A stretch of DNA of 5,375 nucleotides, from the NCBI GenBank assembly GCA_937898895.1, contig CALDKL010000079.1, positions 1 through 5,375 on the forward strand, read 5' to 3'. Each line of letters starts with the position of its first letter. Position 1 is the first letter of the stretch. Both the position numbers and the translations under genes were made by a program. The notes under the pieces are model-generated. The model did not search any database. It had not been told where the DNA came from and saw nothing but the letters and a program-made list of their open reading frames with translations. Source of the stretch: an uncultured Verrucomicrobiae bacterium. GTDB taxonomy: Bacteria > Verrucomicrobiota > Verrucomicrobiia > Verrucomicrobiales > DEV007. Of this stretch, positions 1 to 5,375 are shown in pieces.

Positions 1-2263
1 TGGTCTCCTTGATCGCGTCGAAAACGGGCATCAGGATCTCGTTGGGCGTGACCACGACGGGATCGCCATTTACGAGCGTGTTGGCGTTGGTAATGGGAGT
101 TCCGTAATTGATGAAACCACTGAAATCGGAGACATCGAACAGAACGTTGAGACTGACGGTCTTGTTGTCAGCGGCGACGATCGGCTCGACTTCGATCATC
201 TGCCCCAGCTTGCGTGTCTCAAAGGCCGTGGGGGTGGCTGGCGTCACGGGAAATTCGCTCGCCACTGCGGGCAACCCCAGCCCCCCCGTAGTCGTGTCTG
301 CCCCAAACTGATTCGGGATCTCCGGCGGATCGTATTCGGTAGGATAGATGAACTCGCGCACCTGCTCGATCTTCCCGACCTGCCCGGGGAGGACCACCAC
401 ATGAGAATCCGTAAGCAGGTCCGTGCTCTTGGATTGGCTCAGTGCACGAAGGACCATCTGGAACTGGGGATCGGTAAAAACACCGGCCACGGCAAACACG
501 GCAGGGGATCGCCCTCCGGCCGGGTCCGGGGAATCCCGGTTGATCACTCCATCGATGCTGTTGCCTGCGGACACGGCCCCATTTCTCAGCCCCCCCGTCA
601 CCGGGAAGGTCCCCACGGGTCCGCCGCCCGGGCGGACAAAGGGAAAATCCGCAGCATTCGTGGGAACTGCCGCGTTTCCGTCCGTCCCACCCGCAAAGAA
701 AGCACGGGGTGTCGAGCCCAGGTTCGCAGGTCCGAGGAGCCAATCGAGGCCAAGCTGACGCAGGTCGTTTTCCTCGACCGAGACCATCTTGACGTTGACC
801 TGCACCAATTTCGTGCCCGCATCGCGGGCGGATTGCACGATGGTTTCCACCACCTCGAGCTGCTCGGCAGTGTTGCGCACCAGAAGGGTGTTGGTCGCGG
901 CAACAAAGGTGGCCGATGCCCCCGTCCCAAACTGAACTCCGCGATCGGTTAGGAATTGCTGGGCGGAAATCCGCTTCACCAGCGCCGCCCCACCGGGAGC
1001 GGGATCGTCAAAGGGGTTGGCAGGAGCCACCGCCCCGGCCTCCGCTCCGCCACCACCGGCCGCGAGGAAACCAGGAGGCACCACCCAGGAGCGGCTGGCG
1101 AGGCCGCTGTCCGCCGCCGCCGCAGGCGAAACGATACGGACGGCAAAATTGTCGGTGCGATAGGTCATGCCCACTTGCTGAGCGGCGTATTTGATTGCCA
1201 CCTCAAGGGGCACATTGGCCAGCTTCACCGTCAGACTGCGCTCCGCAGGATTGTCTCCGGGTGCCATCCCCGCCGTGTCGATGACCAAATTGACACCACG
1301 TTTCGCCGGATTCGTCTCGGCGGCATCGAGTTCCTGTGCCTTCTGACCGAGGAATTCGACCACGTCAGCCAGTCTCGCGTCGGTGAACTCGAGAGAGGGG
1401 ATGACGATCTCCTTCAGCTTCCGCTCGATCGCGACGCTGCCCCCGGCAGTAACGCCATCGGGATTGACGGCGATCTTGCCGTCTCCCAGGATCGGAGGAA
1501 CGGGGGACTCCCAGCCGGCCGCGACTTGGGACAGCATCTTTGCCCGGGTGTGATTGTAGGCGGCGTCGAAGTAATTCATTCTCCACCGCTCCACCTCCTC
1601 GAGCCCGGCACGGGCGGCAGTATTGTAGGAATCGATGTTCAGCACTTCGTGATAGGTGCGCTCGGCCCGGTCGTAATCACCGAGTTCGCGATAGCCTTTC
1701 GCGATGATCAACTTGCTCTCGACGAGATCGACATTCCGCAAATGCCGCGGGCTGGTCGAGAAATTGTAGCGGTCGTCGCGCTCTCTCAGATCCCGCAGCA
1801 TCTTGCGCAGAGCCGGATCGATCTCGCTTGCGGGGATACCTGTTGCTTCGGCCAGGGCGAGGACGTCGGCGAGGGTCTTTTCGCATTCGGCCCACTTCGC
1901 CTCATCGGCAAGGAGGATGGCGAAATGGTAGGCGGCCGCCTCGTAGCGACTGAAAAAGACCCGGCGTTGCGAAGCCACCGCCGGGACGTTCGGCACGGTC
2001 TCGAAGGCGGCCTTGAAAGAATCCATCGCCTCGGCATAGGACTTGTCGGCATAGGCCTTTGCCCCGGCGGTGAAAAGAGTCTGGGCGGCTTCCGTCTGCT
2101 TTTGGCGCTTCTGCGCCTCGGCGGCGGCAATGCCCGCAACCCCGCCCGGAATTCCGTTTCCGTCGGCCAGGATCCGCGTCACGGGGGCACAAACCATCAT
2201 CACTGCGACCAGGCACAGGGAGATTCGCCGCGAATTCGCTGGAAACTGAGGCAAAAGAGGCAC
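1..2263 (-). CDS. Secretin, Amuc_1098-like type IV pilus outer-membrane protein (3' end missing)
   Basis: Predicted multimeric outer-membrane channel of a type IV pilus/type II secretion-like machine. The frame is open for 754 codons from a GTG at 2263 to the left edge. An in-frame TAA at 2318-2320 bounds it upstream, and an AAGGA five bases before the GTG fixes the start. Residues 11-33 look like a signal peptide (Arg-Arg, hydrophobic stretch, probable cleavage after ILA). Residues 55-225 are helical and TPR-like, with repeated Ala/Tyr patterns such as GYRELGDYDRAERTYHEVL. Residues 283-378 resemble a secretin N0/STN domain (SLTVKLANVPLEVAIKYAA). Residues 379-428 are a Gly/Ala/Pro linker. Residues 430-480 resemble an N1 module (ATNTLLVRNTAEQLEVVETI). 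The secretin core starts near 485 (VQVNVKMVSVEENDLRQLGLDW), is interrupted by a Gly/Pro-rich stretch (512-590), and continues with LLTDSHVVVLPGQ and TAFETRKLGQMIEVEPIV. The final beta-barrel strands lie outside the window. Secretin assignment is strong; the Amuc_1098 subfamily comes from recalled resemblance and is less sure. Confidence 0.9.
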   Translation of the reverse strand, partial: MPLLPQFPANSRRISLCLVAVMMVCAPVTRILADGNGIPGGVAGIAAAEAQKRQKQTEAAQTLFTAGAKAYADKSYAEAMDSFKAAFETVPNVPAVASQRRVFFSRYEAAAYHFAILLADEAKWAECEKTLADVLALAEATGIPASEIDPALRKMLRDLRERDDRYNFSTSPRHLRNVDLVESKLIIAKGYRELGDYDRAERTYHEVLNIDSYNTAARAGLEEVERWRMNYFDAAYNHTRAKMLSQVAAGWESPVPPILGDGKIAVNPDGVTAGGSVAIERKLKEIVIPSLEFTDARLADVVEFLGQKAQELDAAETNPAKRGVNLVIDTAGMAPGDNPAERSLTVKLANVPLEVAIKYAAQQVGMTYRTDNFAVRIVSPAAAADSGLASRSWVVPPGFLAAGGGGAEAGAVAPANPFDDPAPGGAALVKRISAQQFLTDRGVQFGTGASATFVAATNTLLVRNTAEQLEVVETIVQSARDAGTKLVQVNVKMVSVEENDLRQLGLDWLLGPANLGSTPRAFFAGGTDGNAAVPTNAADFPFVRPGGGPVGTFPVTGGLRNGAVSAGNSIDGVINRDSPDPAGGRSPAVFAVAGVFTDPQFQMVLRALSQSKSTDLLTDSHVVVLPGQVGKIEQVREFIYPTEYDPPEIPNQFGADTTTGGLGLPAVASEFPVTPATPTAFETRKLGQMIEVEPIVAADNKTVSLNVLFDVSDFSGFINYGTPITNANTLVNGDPVVVTPNEILMPVFDAIKET

Positions 2264-2274
2264 GATAATCCTTC
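2264..2274 (-). promoter_or_regulatory. Ribosome binding site that sets the secretin start
   Basis: The minus strand reads GAAGGA, then TTATC, then GTG. This is a good Shine-Dalgarno with a five-base spacer. It selects the GTG at 2263 over the only other upstream in-frame candidate, a TTG at 2300-2302, which would put a long extension ahead of the signal peptide. Confidence 0.75.
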
Positions 2275-2448
2275 GAAACTGAACGGGTTGTGACGAGTCC
2301 AACCCCGAAATGCGACCTTAGCAGCAAAGCCCCCCGTGGCGCAAGCTCTGAATTCCCCTGAAAAACTGCGATTTTCTGCTCGTGTTGCCCCACGAATCAG
2401 GACACCGTAGCCTTCGAGCGTGGAACGGTTGAAAGCGTCGCTTGACTC

Positions 2449-2481
2449 AAAAATGGGATCCCGTGGCGGGCGACCGCCACG
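2449..2481 (-). terminator. Candidate terminator after the ACP-ketosynthase pair
   Basis: On the minus-strand transcript, about 48 bases past the ketosynthase stop, CGTGGCGG and CCGCCACG form a perfect 8-bp stem around a four-base loop (2462-2481). Eight bases (GGATCCCA) then lead to TTTTT (2449-2453). The stem is strong, but the U-tract is short and displaced from the stem base, so this is a weak intrinsic terminator at best. It could instead be a 3'-end stabilising hairpin. Confidence 0.35.
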
Positions 2482-2528
2482 ACGAGCCGAAAAACCCGCG
2501 ACGAATCCCCTGAAACGATGCCTGAACG

Positions 2529-3746
2529 CTATGGCCGCTGGCGGAACACCAGCACTGCATTCAGTCCGCCGAAAGCGAAGGAATTCGACATCGCCGCACG
2601 GATCTCCAGGGGCTCGCCGCGATTCTCGACCACGTAGAGGTCAATGTCAGGATCGGGCGGGTCGGCACCCGGAGTCGGAGGGACGACTCCGTGACTCATC
2701 GCCAAAACGGTCGCAACCGCCTCGACCGCACCGGCCGCCCCGAGCGTGTGCCCGTGCATGGATTTCGTCGACCCCACCCGCAAAGTCCGGGTGTGATCTC
2801 CAAAAACCAGCCCGATTGCGCGGGCTTCGTTGCGATCATTGCTCTCCGTACCGGTGCCATGGGCGTTGAGGTAGTCGATCGCCTCCGCACCAAGACCCGC
2901 ATCGTTCAGAGCGAGGTGCATCGCCGCTGCCGGACCCTCGATCGACGGAGCGGTGAGGTGACTGGCATCAGCCGTCATCCCGAACCCCGCAACTTCGGCA
3001 TAGATCCGTGCCCCCCGTGCGAACGCGTGATCGAGAGTTTCGAGCACCAGTAGGGCGGCCCCTTCCCCCAGGATCATGCCATCCCGCCCCCGGCTGAAGG
3101 GGCGGCAGGACGTCGGCGAGACGACGCGCAAGGCATCCCACGCATAGAGGCTTCCGTGATTCAACTGCGCCTCGTGGCCACCCGCGACCAGAACCTCGGC
3201 CGAGCCTTCACGGAGCAACGTCAGGGCAATCCCGATGGCGTGGGCGGAAGAGGCACAAGCGCTCGAAACGGAAAAGGCGGGTCCCTGCAATCCATGTACC
3301 ATGGAAATGTGACTTGCTCCGGAACTCGGCATGATGTTTGGCACTGTCATCGGAGAAGTGCGCCGCTTGCCGTGCCGATAGAGCCTCTCATACGCCGCGT
3401 CGATGATGTGCGACCCACCGATGCCGCTTCCGGTGATGACCCCCGACCTCGCCCGCAGCGACTCGTCGAAAACCAATCCGGAGTCCGCGATCGCCTCCCC
3501 GGCGGCGACGAGCGCAAATTGAACGCCACGGTCAAGACCTTGGTGAACTCGCGATTCAAAGCAAACGTCGGGATCGAAATCCCTCACTGCGGCGACCCGG
3601 GTGAATCCGAGGTCCGGATTGGGTGGATCGACGGGGAAAAGCCCCTGTCGTCCCGCCGCGAGGGAGTTCCAGAAGGTCGTGCGATCACGACCGATTGAAG
3701 AGACCACTCCGACCCCGGTCACGACCACACGTCGACGCGAGTTCAT
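2529..3746 (-). CDS. Beta-ketoacyl-ACP synthase (KAS II/FabF fold, NodE-like features)
   Basis: Cytosolic condensing enzyme that joins an acyl chain, held on its active-site cysteine, to malonyl-ACP with loss of CO2, extending the chain by two carbons. At 405 residues it is complete and close to the usual FabF length (about 410). It begins with RRVVVTGVGVVSSIG. The Cys-His-His triad is intact: Cys164 in SSACASS, His296 in NAHGTGT and His333 in KSMHGHTLGAAG, with the conserved Lys328. The C-terminal gatekeeper loop is NSFAFGG (388-394), where FabF has NSFGFGG. His331 replaces the Thr of FabF's KSMTGH. This, and the C-terminal pattern AMSNSFAFGGLNAVL, recall NodE-type enzymes. The ATG overlaps the upstream ACP stop as ATGA and has only a weak CAGG directly before it, which points to translational coupling. 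A role in housekeeping fatty acid synthesis cannot be excluded, but no other fab gene is adjacent. Confidence 0.93.
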   Translation of the reverse strand: MNSRRRVVVTGVGVVSSIGRDRTTFWNSLAAGRQGLFPVDPPNPDLGFTRVAAVRDFDPDVCFESRVHQGLDRGVQFALVAAGEAIADSGLVFDESLRARSGVITGSGIGGSHIIDAAYERLYRHGKRRTSPMTVPNIMPSSGASHISMVHGLQGPAFSVSSACASSAHAIGIALTLLREGSAEVLVAGGHEAQLNHGSLYAWDALRVVSPTSCRPFSRGRDGMILGEGAALLVLETLDHAFARGARIYAEVAGFGMTADASHLTAPSIEGPAAAMHLALNDAGLGAEAIDYLNAHGTGTESNDRNEARAIGLVFGDHTRTLRVGSTKSMHGHTLGAAGAVEAVATVLAMSHGVVPPTPGADPPDPDIDLYVVENRGEPLEIRAAMSNSFAFGGLNAVLVFRQRP

Positions 3747-4003
3747 CCTGGATTTGACTCTGTCGCAGGGGAATCTCCCGCAAGGAGGCGTTCGATTCCG
3801 TCGATGACCCCCTGCACGCTCCGGATCGTCTTCACATCCCCGTCAGGCAGGCGGAGATCGAATTCCTCCTCGATCTCGAAGACTGCCTCGATGATGGCAA
3901 GGGAATCGAAAGCGAGATCCTCGAAGGTGCTCCCAGGAGTCACTTCGCGGTCTTTGGCCACCTTTTGGATCGCCCGGAGGACACGCTCTTCAATTGTCGC
4001 CAT
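3743..4003 (-). CDS. Acyl carrier protein
   Basis: An 86-residue ACP, close to the usual 75-95. It carries acyl intermediates on a 4'-phosphopantetheine arm attached by a holo-ACP synthase. Ser34 in LAFDSLAII is the attachment site, and the acidic helix II that follows (IEAVFEIEEEFDL, 38-50) is the typical partner-docking surface. Helix I is IEERVLRAIQKVAKD, and the C-terminal helix ends near LLAGD, followed by a short polar tail. The ATG at 4003 is chosen because the protein then starts directly before helix I; a TTG at 4039 would add 12 residues with no ACP likeness. No clear Shine-Dalgarno precedes the ATG, though an A-rich run (seven A) does. The stop overlaps the ketosynthase start by ATGA, so the ketosynthase is very likely its dedicated partner. 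It could be the main ACP of the cell, but the atypical FDSLAII motif and the pairing argue for a specialised ACP. Confidence 0.9.
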   Translation of the reverse strand: MATIEERVLRAIQKVAKDREVTPGSTFEDLAFDSLAIIEAVFEIEEEFDLRLPDGDVKTIRSVQGVIDGIERLLAGDSPATESNPG

Positions 4004-4045
4004 GTGTTCAGTTTTTTTGGGGAGTAGACTCGATCTCAAGGAATC

Positions 4046-4059
4046 GCAAATTGATTTGC
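4046..4059. promoter_or_regulatory. 14-bp palindrome, possible operator
   Basis: GCAAAT and ATTTGC flank a two-base centre as a perfect inverted repeat, 43-56 bp upstream of the ACP ATG. The short AT-rich symmetric form and the position fit a dimeric regulator's site near a promoter. No regulator gene is in the window, and a 6-bp arm can occur by chance. Confidence 0.3.
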
Positions 4060-4071
4060 CTAGTCGCCCGA

Positions 4072-4140
4072 TGTCTCCGCACGACCCGGAAATGGAGAGT
4101 TATGTCCCCTCACAAACGGGTACAACTGGCGGCGGAGACA
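4072..4140. repeat. 9-bp inverted repeat with nested stem
   Basis: TGTCTCCGC at 4072-4080 is the exact reverse complement of GCGGAGACA at 4132-4140. Inside the 51-base loop, ACCCG (4084-4088) can pair with CGGGT (4117-4121). Both pairings are nested and can exist together in RNA. The 3' arm on the minus-strand transcript has no U-tract after it, so it is not an intrinsic terminator. It may be leader RNA structure or chance. Confidence 0.4.
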
Positions 4141-4151
4141 ATGACCCGCAT
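4110..4151 (-). CDS. Possible 13-residue leader mini-ORF
   Basis: The peptide would be MRVIVSAASCTRL followed by TGA. Its support is the ribosome binding site: a perfect AGGAGG at 4158-4163 with a six-base spacer before the ATG, better than the site of any full gene in this window. It starts 18 bases past the delta-60 protein stop and ends 106 bases before the ACP ATG. One arm of the 9-bp inverted repeat and one arm of the inner stem lie inside it, so a ribosome here would block both pairings. There is no run of one amino acid as in classical attenuator peptides. It could be a chance ATG behind a Shine-Dalgarno-like sequence. Confidence 0.25.
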   Translation of the reverse strand: MRVIVSAASCTRL

Positions 4152-4157
4152 GCAATA

Positions 4158-4163
4158 CCTCCT
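4158..4163 (-). promoter_or_regulatory. Consensus Shine-Dalgarno AGGAGG without a full-length gene
   Basis: AGGAGG on the minus strand is six bases from an ATG at 4149-4151. No long frame starts there, only 13 codons. The motif is notable because the ACP, the next real gene, lacks a recognisable site of its own. Confidence 0.4.
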
Positions 4164-4169
4164 GATCGA

Positions 4170-5375
4170 TCAGGGATACCGTTGGAGGTCTGCCAAGAAT
4201 TTCTTCGTGTTCGCAGAGGCAGCTTTGAGCTTCTTCGTCAACGATTTTACCAAAGAGGCCTTCTTCGCCTTCTTCGCTTTCCGAATCTGTTTCTTGAACT
4301 TGGCTTCTTTCGCCTTCGATGCCGCCATTTGGGATTGCAAACCGGCGATGATCGGACCGTGGTCGAAGAATACCTGGTCTCCGACCAATCCGGCACTGCC
4401 TCCGAGAAACCCTCCGGCAGTGCGGGCATTCACGCGAATCGTTCCCTGCACCGGAAGATCCTGACCGGTGAGAGTCAGGGTACCACCCGCCTGGGTTCCC
4501 GTGCCGAGCAGACTCCATGAGACACCATTGTCAGTGGAGACTTCGAAGCCGATCGGAATAGCCTTGGGGCCAGGCCCGCTTCTCGTCCAACTCAGACGCG
4601 TCCCGTCCACGACGGTCAGGGTCTGAACAGCGGCCCCGTTTCCAAATCGCGTGAGAAAGGGCTGCGCGGTCGTGTTGAAGTTGTCGAAGTCCCCCCCGAC
4701 GAGCAAATTTCCGTCCTCTTGCAAGGCGATCGCAGAGACTTCTCCGTCTGCACCAACACCCGCATTGAATGTGCCGTCGAGGCCGCCGACCGGATCGAGG
4801 CGGGCGATTCGACCGCACGCGACAGTATCATATTGGGAGAAAACCCCTCCGATGAGGACCTTGCCATCGTTCTGCACGGCCATGGTGAGCACGTTGCCGT
4901 CTGCACCTATCCCGGTTGCGTAACTGGTGTCGAGAGCCCCCGAAGAAGAGAGGCCAGCGACTCGGCCCCGGTTGGTGGCGTCGAACTCTGTGAAGTAGCC
5001 GCCGATCAGGATCCTTCCTTCCCCTGGCAGAACGATCGTGGTGACGCGGTCGTTCGCTCCGTCGTCGACAGCACTGACGAAGCTATTGTCGACCACCCCG
5101 GTTGCCGAGAGGCGGACGATGCGTTTAACCGCTGTGCCACCGAAGTTGAGGAAGTTGCCTCCGACCAGAATCTGGCCGTCCGGCTGGACGGCGATGCTGT
5201 AGACCGCGTCGTCGGCACCCACTCCCGGATTGAAAGTGGTGTCGATGGACCCGTCGGAATCGAGCCGGACGATCCGTCCGCACGTCACTCCGGCGAATTT
5301 CTCGAAAAGTCCGCCCACGAGAATTCTCCCATCGGGCTGGACGGCGATGGCGTAGACGATCCCGGCAGCTCCCGC
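4170..5375 (-). CDS. Delta-60-repeat protein with Ig/FN3-like domain and Lys-rich tail (5' end missing)
   Basis: The frame is open from the right edge to TGA at 4170-4172, giving 401 residues; the true start is outside, and GTG/ATG codons within are internal. Residue numbers count from the right edge. Five repeats of 51-53 residues begin at about 1, 53, 106, 157 and 208. Each has a core like VYSIAVQPDGQILVGGNF followed by RIVRL..DG..D.SF, the delta-60 signature of beta-propeller-type proteins. The fifth is degenerate and runs into residues 250-330, an Ig/FN3-like segment (FEVSTDNGVSWSLLGTGT, GTIRVNARTAGG) that often follows delta-60 repeats. Residues 343-401 form a predicted helical tail with 16 lysines between 354 and 392. 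Such proteins are usually large and exported, but the signal peptide would lie outside the window. The function is unknown; a structural or binding role at the cell surface is an inference. Confidence 0.88.
   Translation of the reverse strand, partial: AGAAGIVYAIAVQPDGRILVGGLFEKFAGVTCGRIVRLDSDGSIDTTFNPGVGADDAVYSIAVQPDGQILVGGNFLNFGGTAVKRIVRLSATGVVDNSFVSAVDDGANDRVTTIVLPGEGRILIGGYFTEFDATNRGRVAGLSSSGALDTSYATGIGADGNVLTMAVQNDGKVLIGGVFSQYDTVACGRIARLDPVGGLDGTFNAGVGADGEVSAIALQEDGNLLVGGDFDNFNTTAQPFLTRFGNGAAVQTLTVVDGTRLSWTRSGPGPKAIPIGFEVSTDNGVSWSLLGTGTQAGGTLTLTGQDLPVQGTIRVNARTAGGFLGGSAGLVGDQVFFDHGPIIAGLQSQMAASKAKEAKFKKQIRKAKKAKKASLVKSLTKKLKAASANTKKFLADLQRYP
4635..5375 (-). repeat. Five tandem delta-60 coding repeats
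   Basis: Units are approximately 5220-5375, 5061-5219, 4908-5060, 4755-4907 and 4635-4754. The third and fourth are exactly 153 bp, the second is 159 bp, and the last is shortened and diverged. Conservation is clear in protein (GAD..V..IA.Q.DG.ILVGG.F) but looser in DNA, so these are old duplications rather than recent copies. More units probably continue past the right edge. Confidence 0.8.

Larger units (their letters stand above)
2264..2528. other. Intergenic region between ketosynthase and secretin
   Basis: This 265-bp stretch separates the end of the ketosynthase gene from the secretin GTG. It holds a perfect 8-bp hairpin near the ketosynthase end and the secretin ribosome binding site at the other end. 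Both neighbours point the same way. The length and the hairpin suggest that the secretin has its own promoter, but no convincing -35/-10 pair stands out. The open frames that cross it on either strand show no codon pattern or protein similarity that I recognise, and they overlap real genes. Confidence 0.6.
4004..4169. other. Structured gap upstream of the ACP
   Basis: These 166 bp lie between the delta-60 protein stop and the ACP ATG. They contain a mini-ORF with a consensus ribosome binding site, a 9-bp inverted repeat with a 51-base loop, an inner 5-bp pairing and a 14-bp palindrome. No obvious hairpin plus U-tract ends the upstream gene, so read-through into the ACP is possible. Confidence 0.55.

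Noticed and set aside
956..2293. Long plus-strand open frame of 445 codons
   Set aside because: It is antisense to the secretin, whose minus-strand frame has a signal peptide, TPR-like and secretin motifs. The plus-strand translation is rich in Arg, Gly and His with no recognisable domain, typical of a shadow frame in GC-rich DNA.
2377..2392. Sigma-54-like GG-N10-GC (TGGGGCAACACGAGCA on the minus strand) upstream of the secretin
   Set aside because: Only the minimal GG and GC match; the TGGCAC and TTGCA blocks are poorly kept, and such a pattern is frequent in GC-rich DNA.
1902..2393. Minus-strand frame of 163 codons overlapping the secretin start
   Set aside because: It is out of frame with the secretin, Arg-rich and low in structure, and the secretin frame fully explains the sequence below 2263. 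The ATG at 2393 has no good ribosome binding site.
2487..2503. GGGTTTTTCGG just after the ketosynthase stop as a terminator
   Set aside because: The T-tract has no stable stem directly before it on the minus strand.
4027..4059. Possible -35/-10 (TTGCGA and TCTACT, 15-base spacer) before the ACP
   Set aside because: Both boxes match only four of six consensus bases and the spacer is short. Not supportable as a promoter without transcript data.
4260..4277. Tandem 9-bp repeat as a mobile or CRISPR-like repeat
   Set aside because: It is only two copies and simply encodes the KAKKAKKA stretch of the lysine-rich tail.
4060..4518. Minus-strand frame of 152 codons overlapping the end of the delta-60 gene and the gap
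   Set aside because: Most of it is an out-of-frame copy of the delta-60 C-terminal coding region. Its extension into the gap has no domain and does not use the AGGAGG at 4158.
3804..4520. Plus-strand frame of 238 codons across the ACP and the delta-60 tail
   Set aside because: It is antisense to two well-supported genes, and its translation is Ser/Arg-rich with no family resemblance.

Overview
The window is GC-rich bacterial DNA in which every supported gene lies on the minus strand, so the genes read from right to left. The best clue to the organism is the leftmost gene. It encodes a secretin with N-terminal TPR-like helices, a Gly/Pro-rich linker and a secretin core, and it resembles the Amuc_1098 family (type IV pilus-associated outer-membrane secretin) known from Akkermansia and other Verrucomicrobiota. 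The delta-60-repeat protein at the right end also fits that group. The phylum call is an inference from protein resemblance, since no rRNA is present.

Layout in transcription order. (1) 5375 to 4170: the C-terminal 401 residues of a delta-60-repeat (beta-propeller-like) protein, with five visible repeats, an Ig/FN3-like domain and an unusual lysine-rich helical tail; its start is off the right edge. (2) 4169 to 4004: a 166-bp gap holding a 13-codon mini-ORF with a consensus Shine-Dalgarno, a 9-bp long-range inverted repeat and a 14-bp palindrome. (3) 4003 to 3743: an acyl carrier protein. (4) 3746 to 2529: a beta-ketoacyl-ACP synthase whose start overlaps the ACP stop in an ATGA, so the two are translationally coupled. 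(5) 2528 to 2264: a 265-bp gap with a hairpin that may be a terminator for the ACP-KS pair, and the upstream region of the secretin. (6) 2263 to 1: the secretin, starting at GTG behind a clear AAGGA and running off the left edge before its C-terminal end.

Functionally there are three units. The ACP and the ketosynthase form a compact acyl-chain elongation module: the ACP carries the growing acyl chain as a phosphopantetheine thioester and the synthase adds two carbons by decarboxylative condensation. The gene order, the overlap and some ketosynthase motifs recall the nodF-nodE pair, which suggests a specialised acyl product rather than bulk fatty acid synthesis, but the sequence does not name the product. 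The secretin would form the outer-membrane pore of a type IV pilus-like machine. The delta-60 protein is probably a surface or secreted protein of unknown role. Nothing seen ties the three units into one pathway. No tRNA, rRNA, CRISPR array, insertion sequence or plus-strand gene was found.
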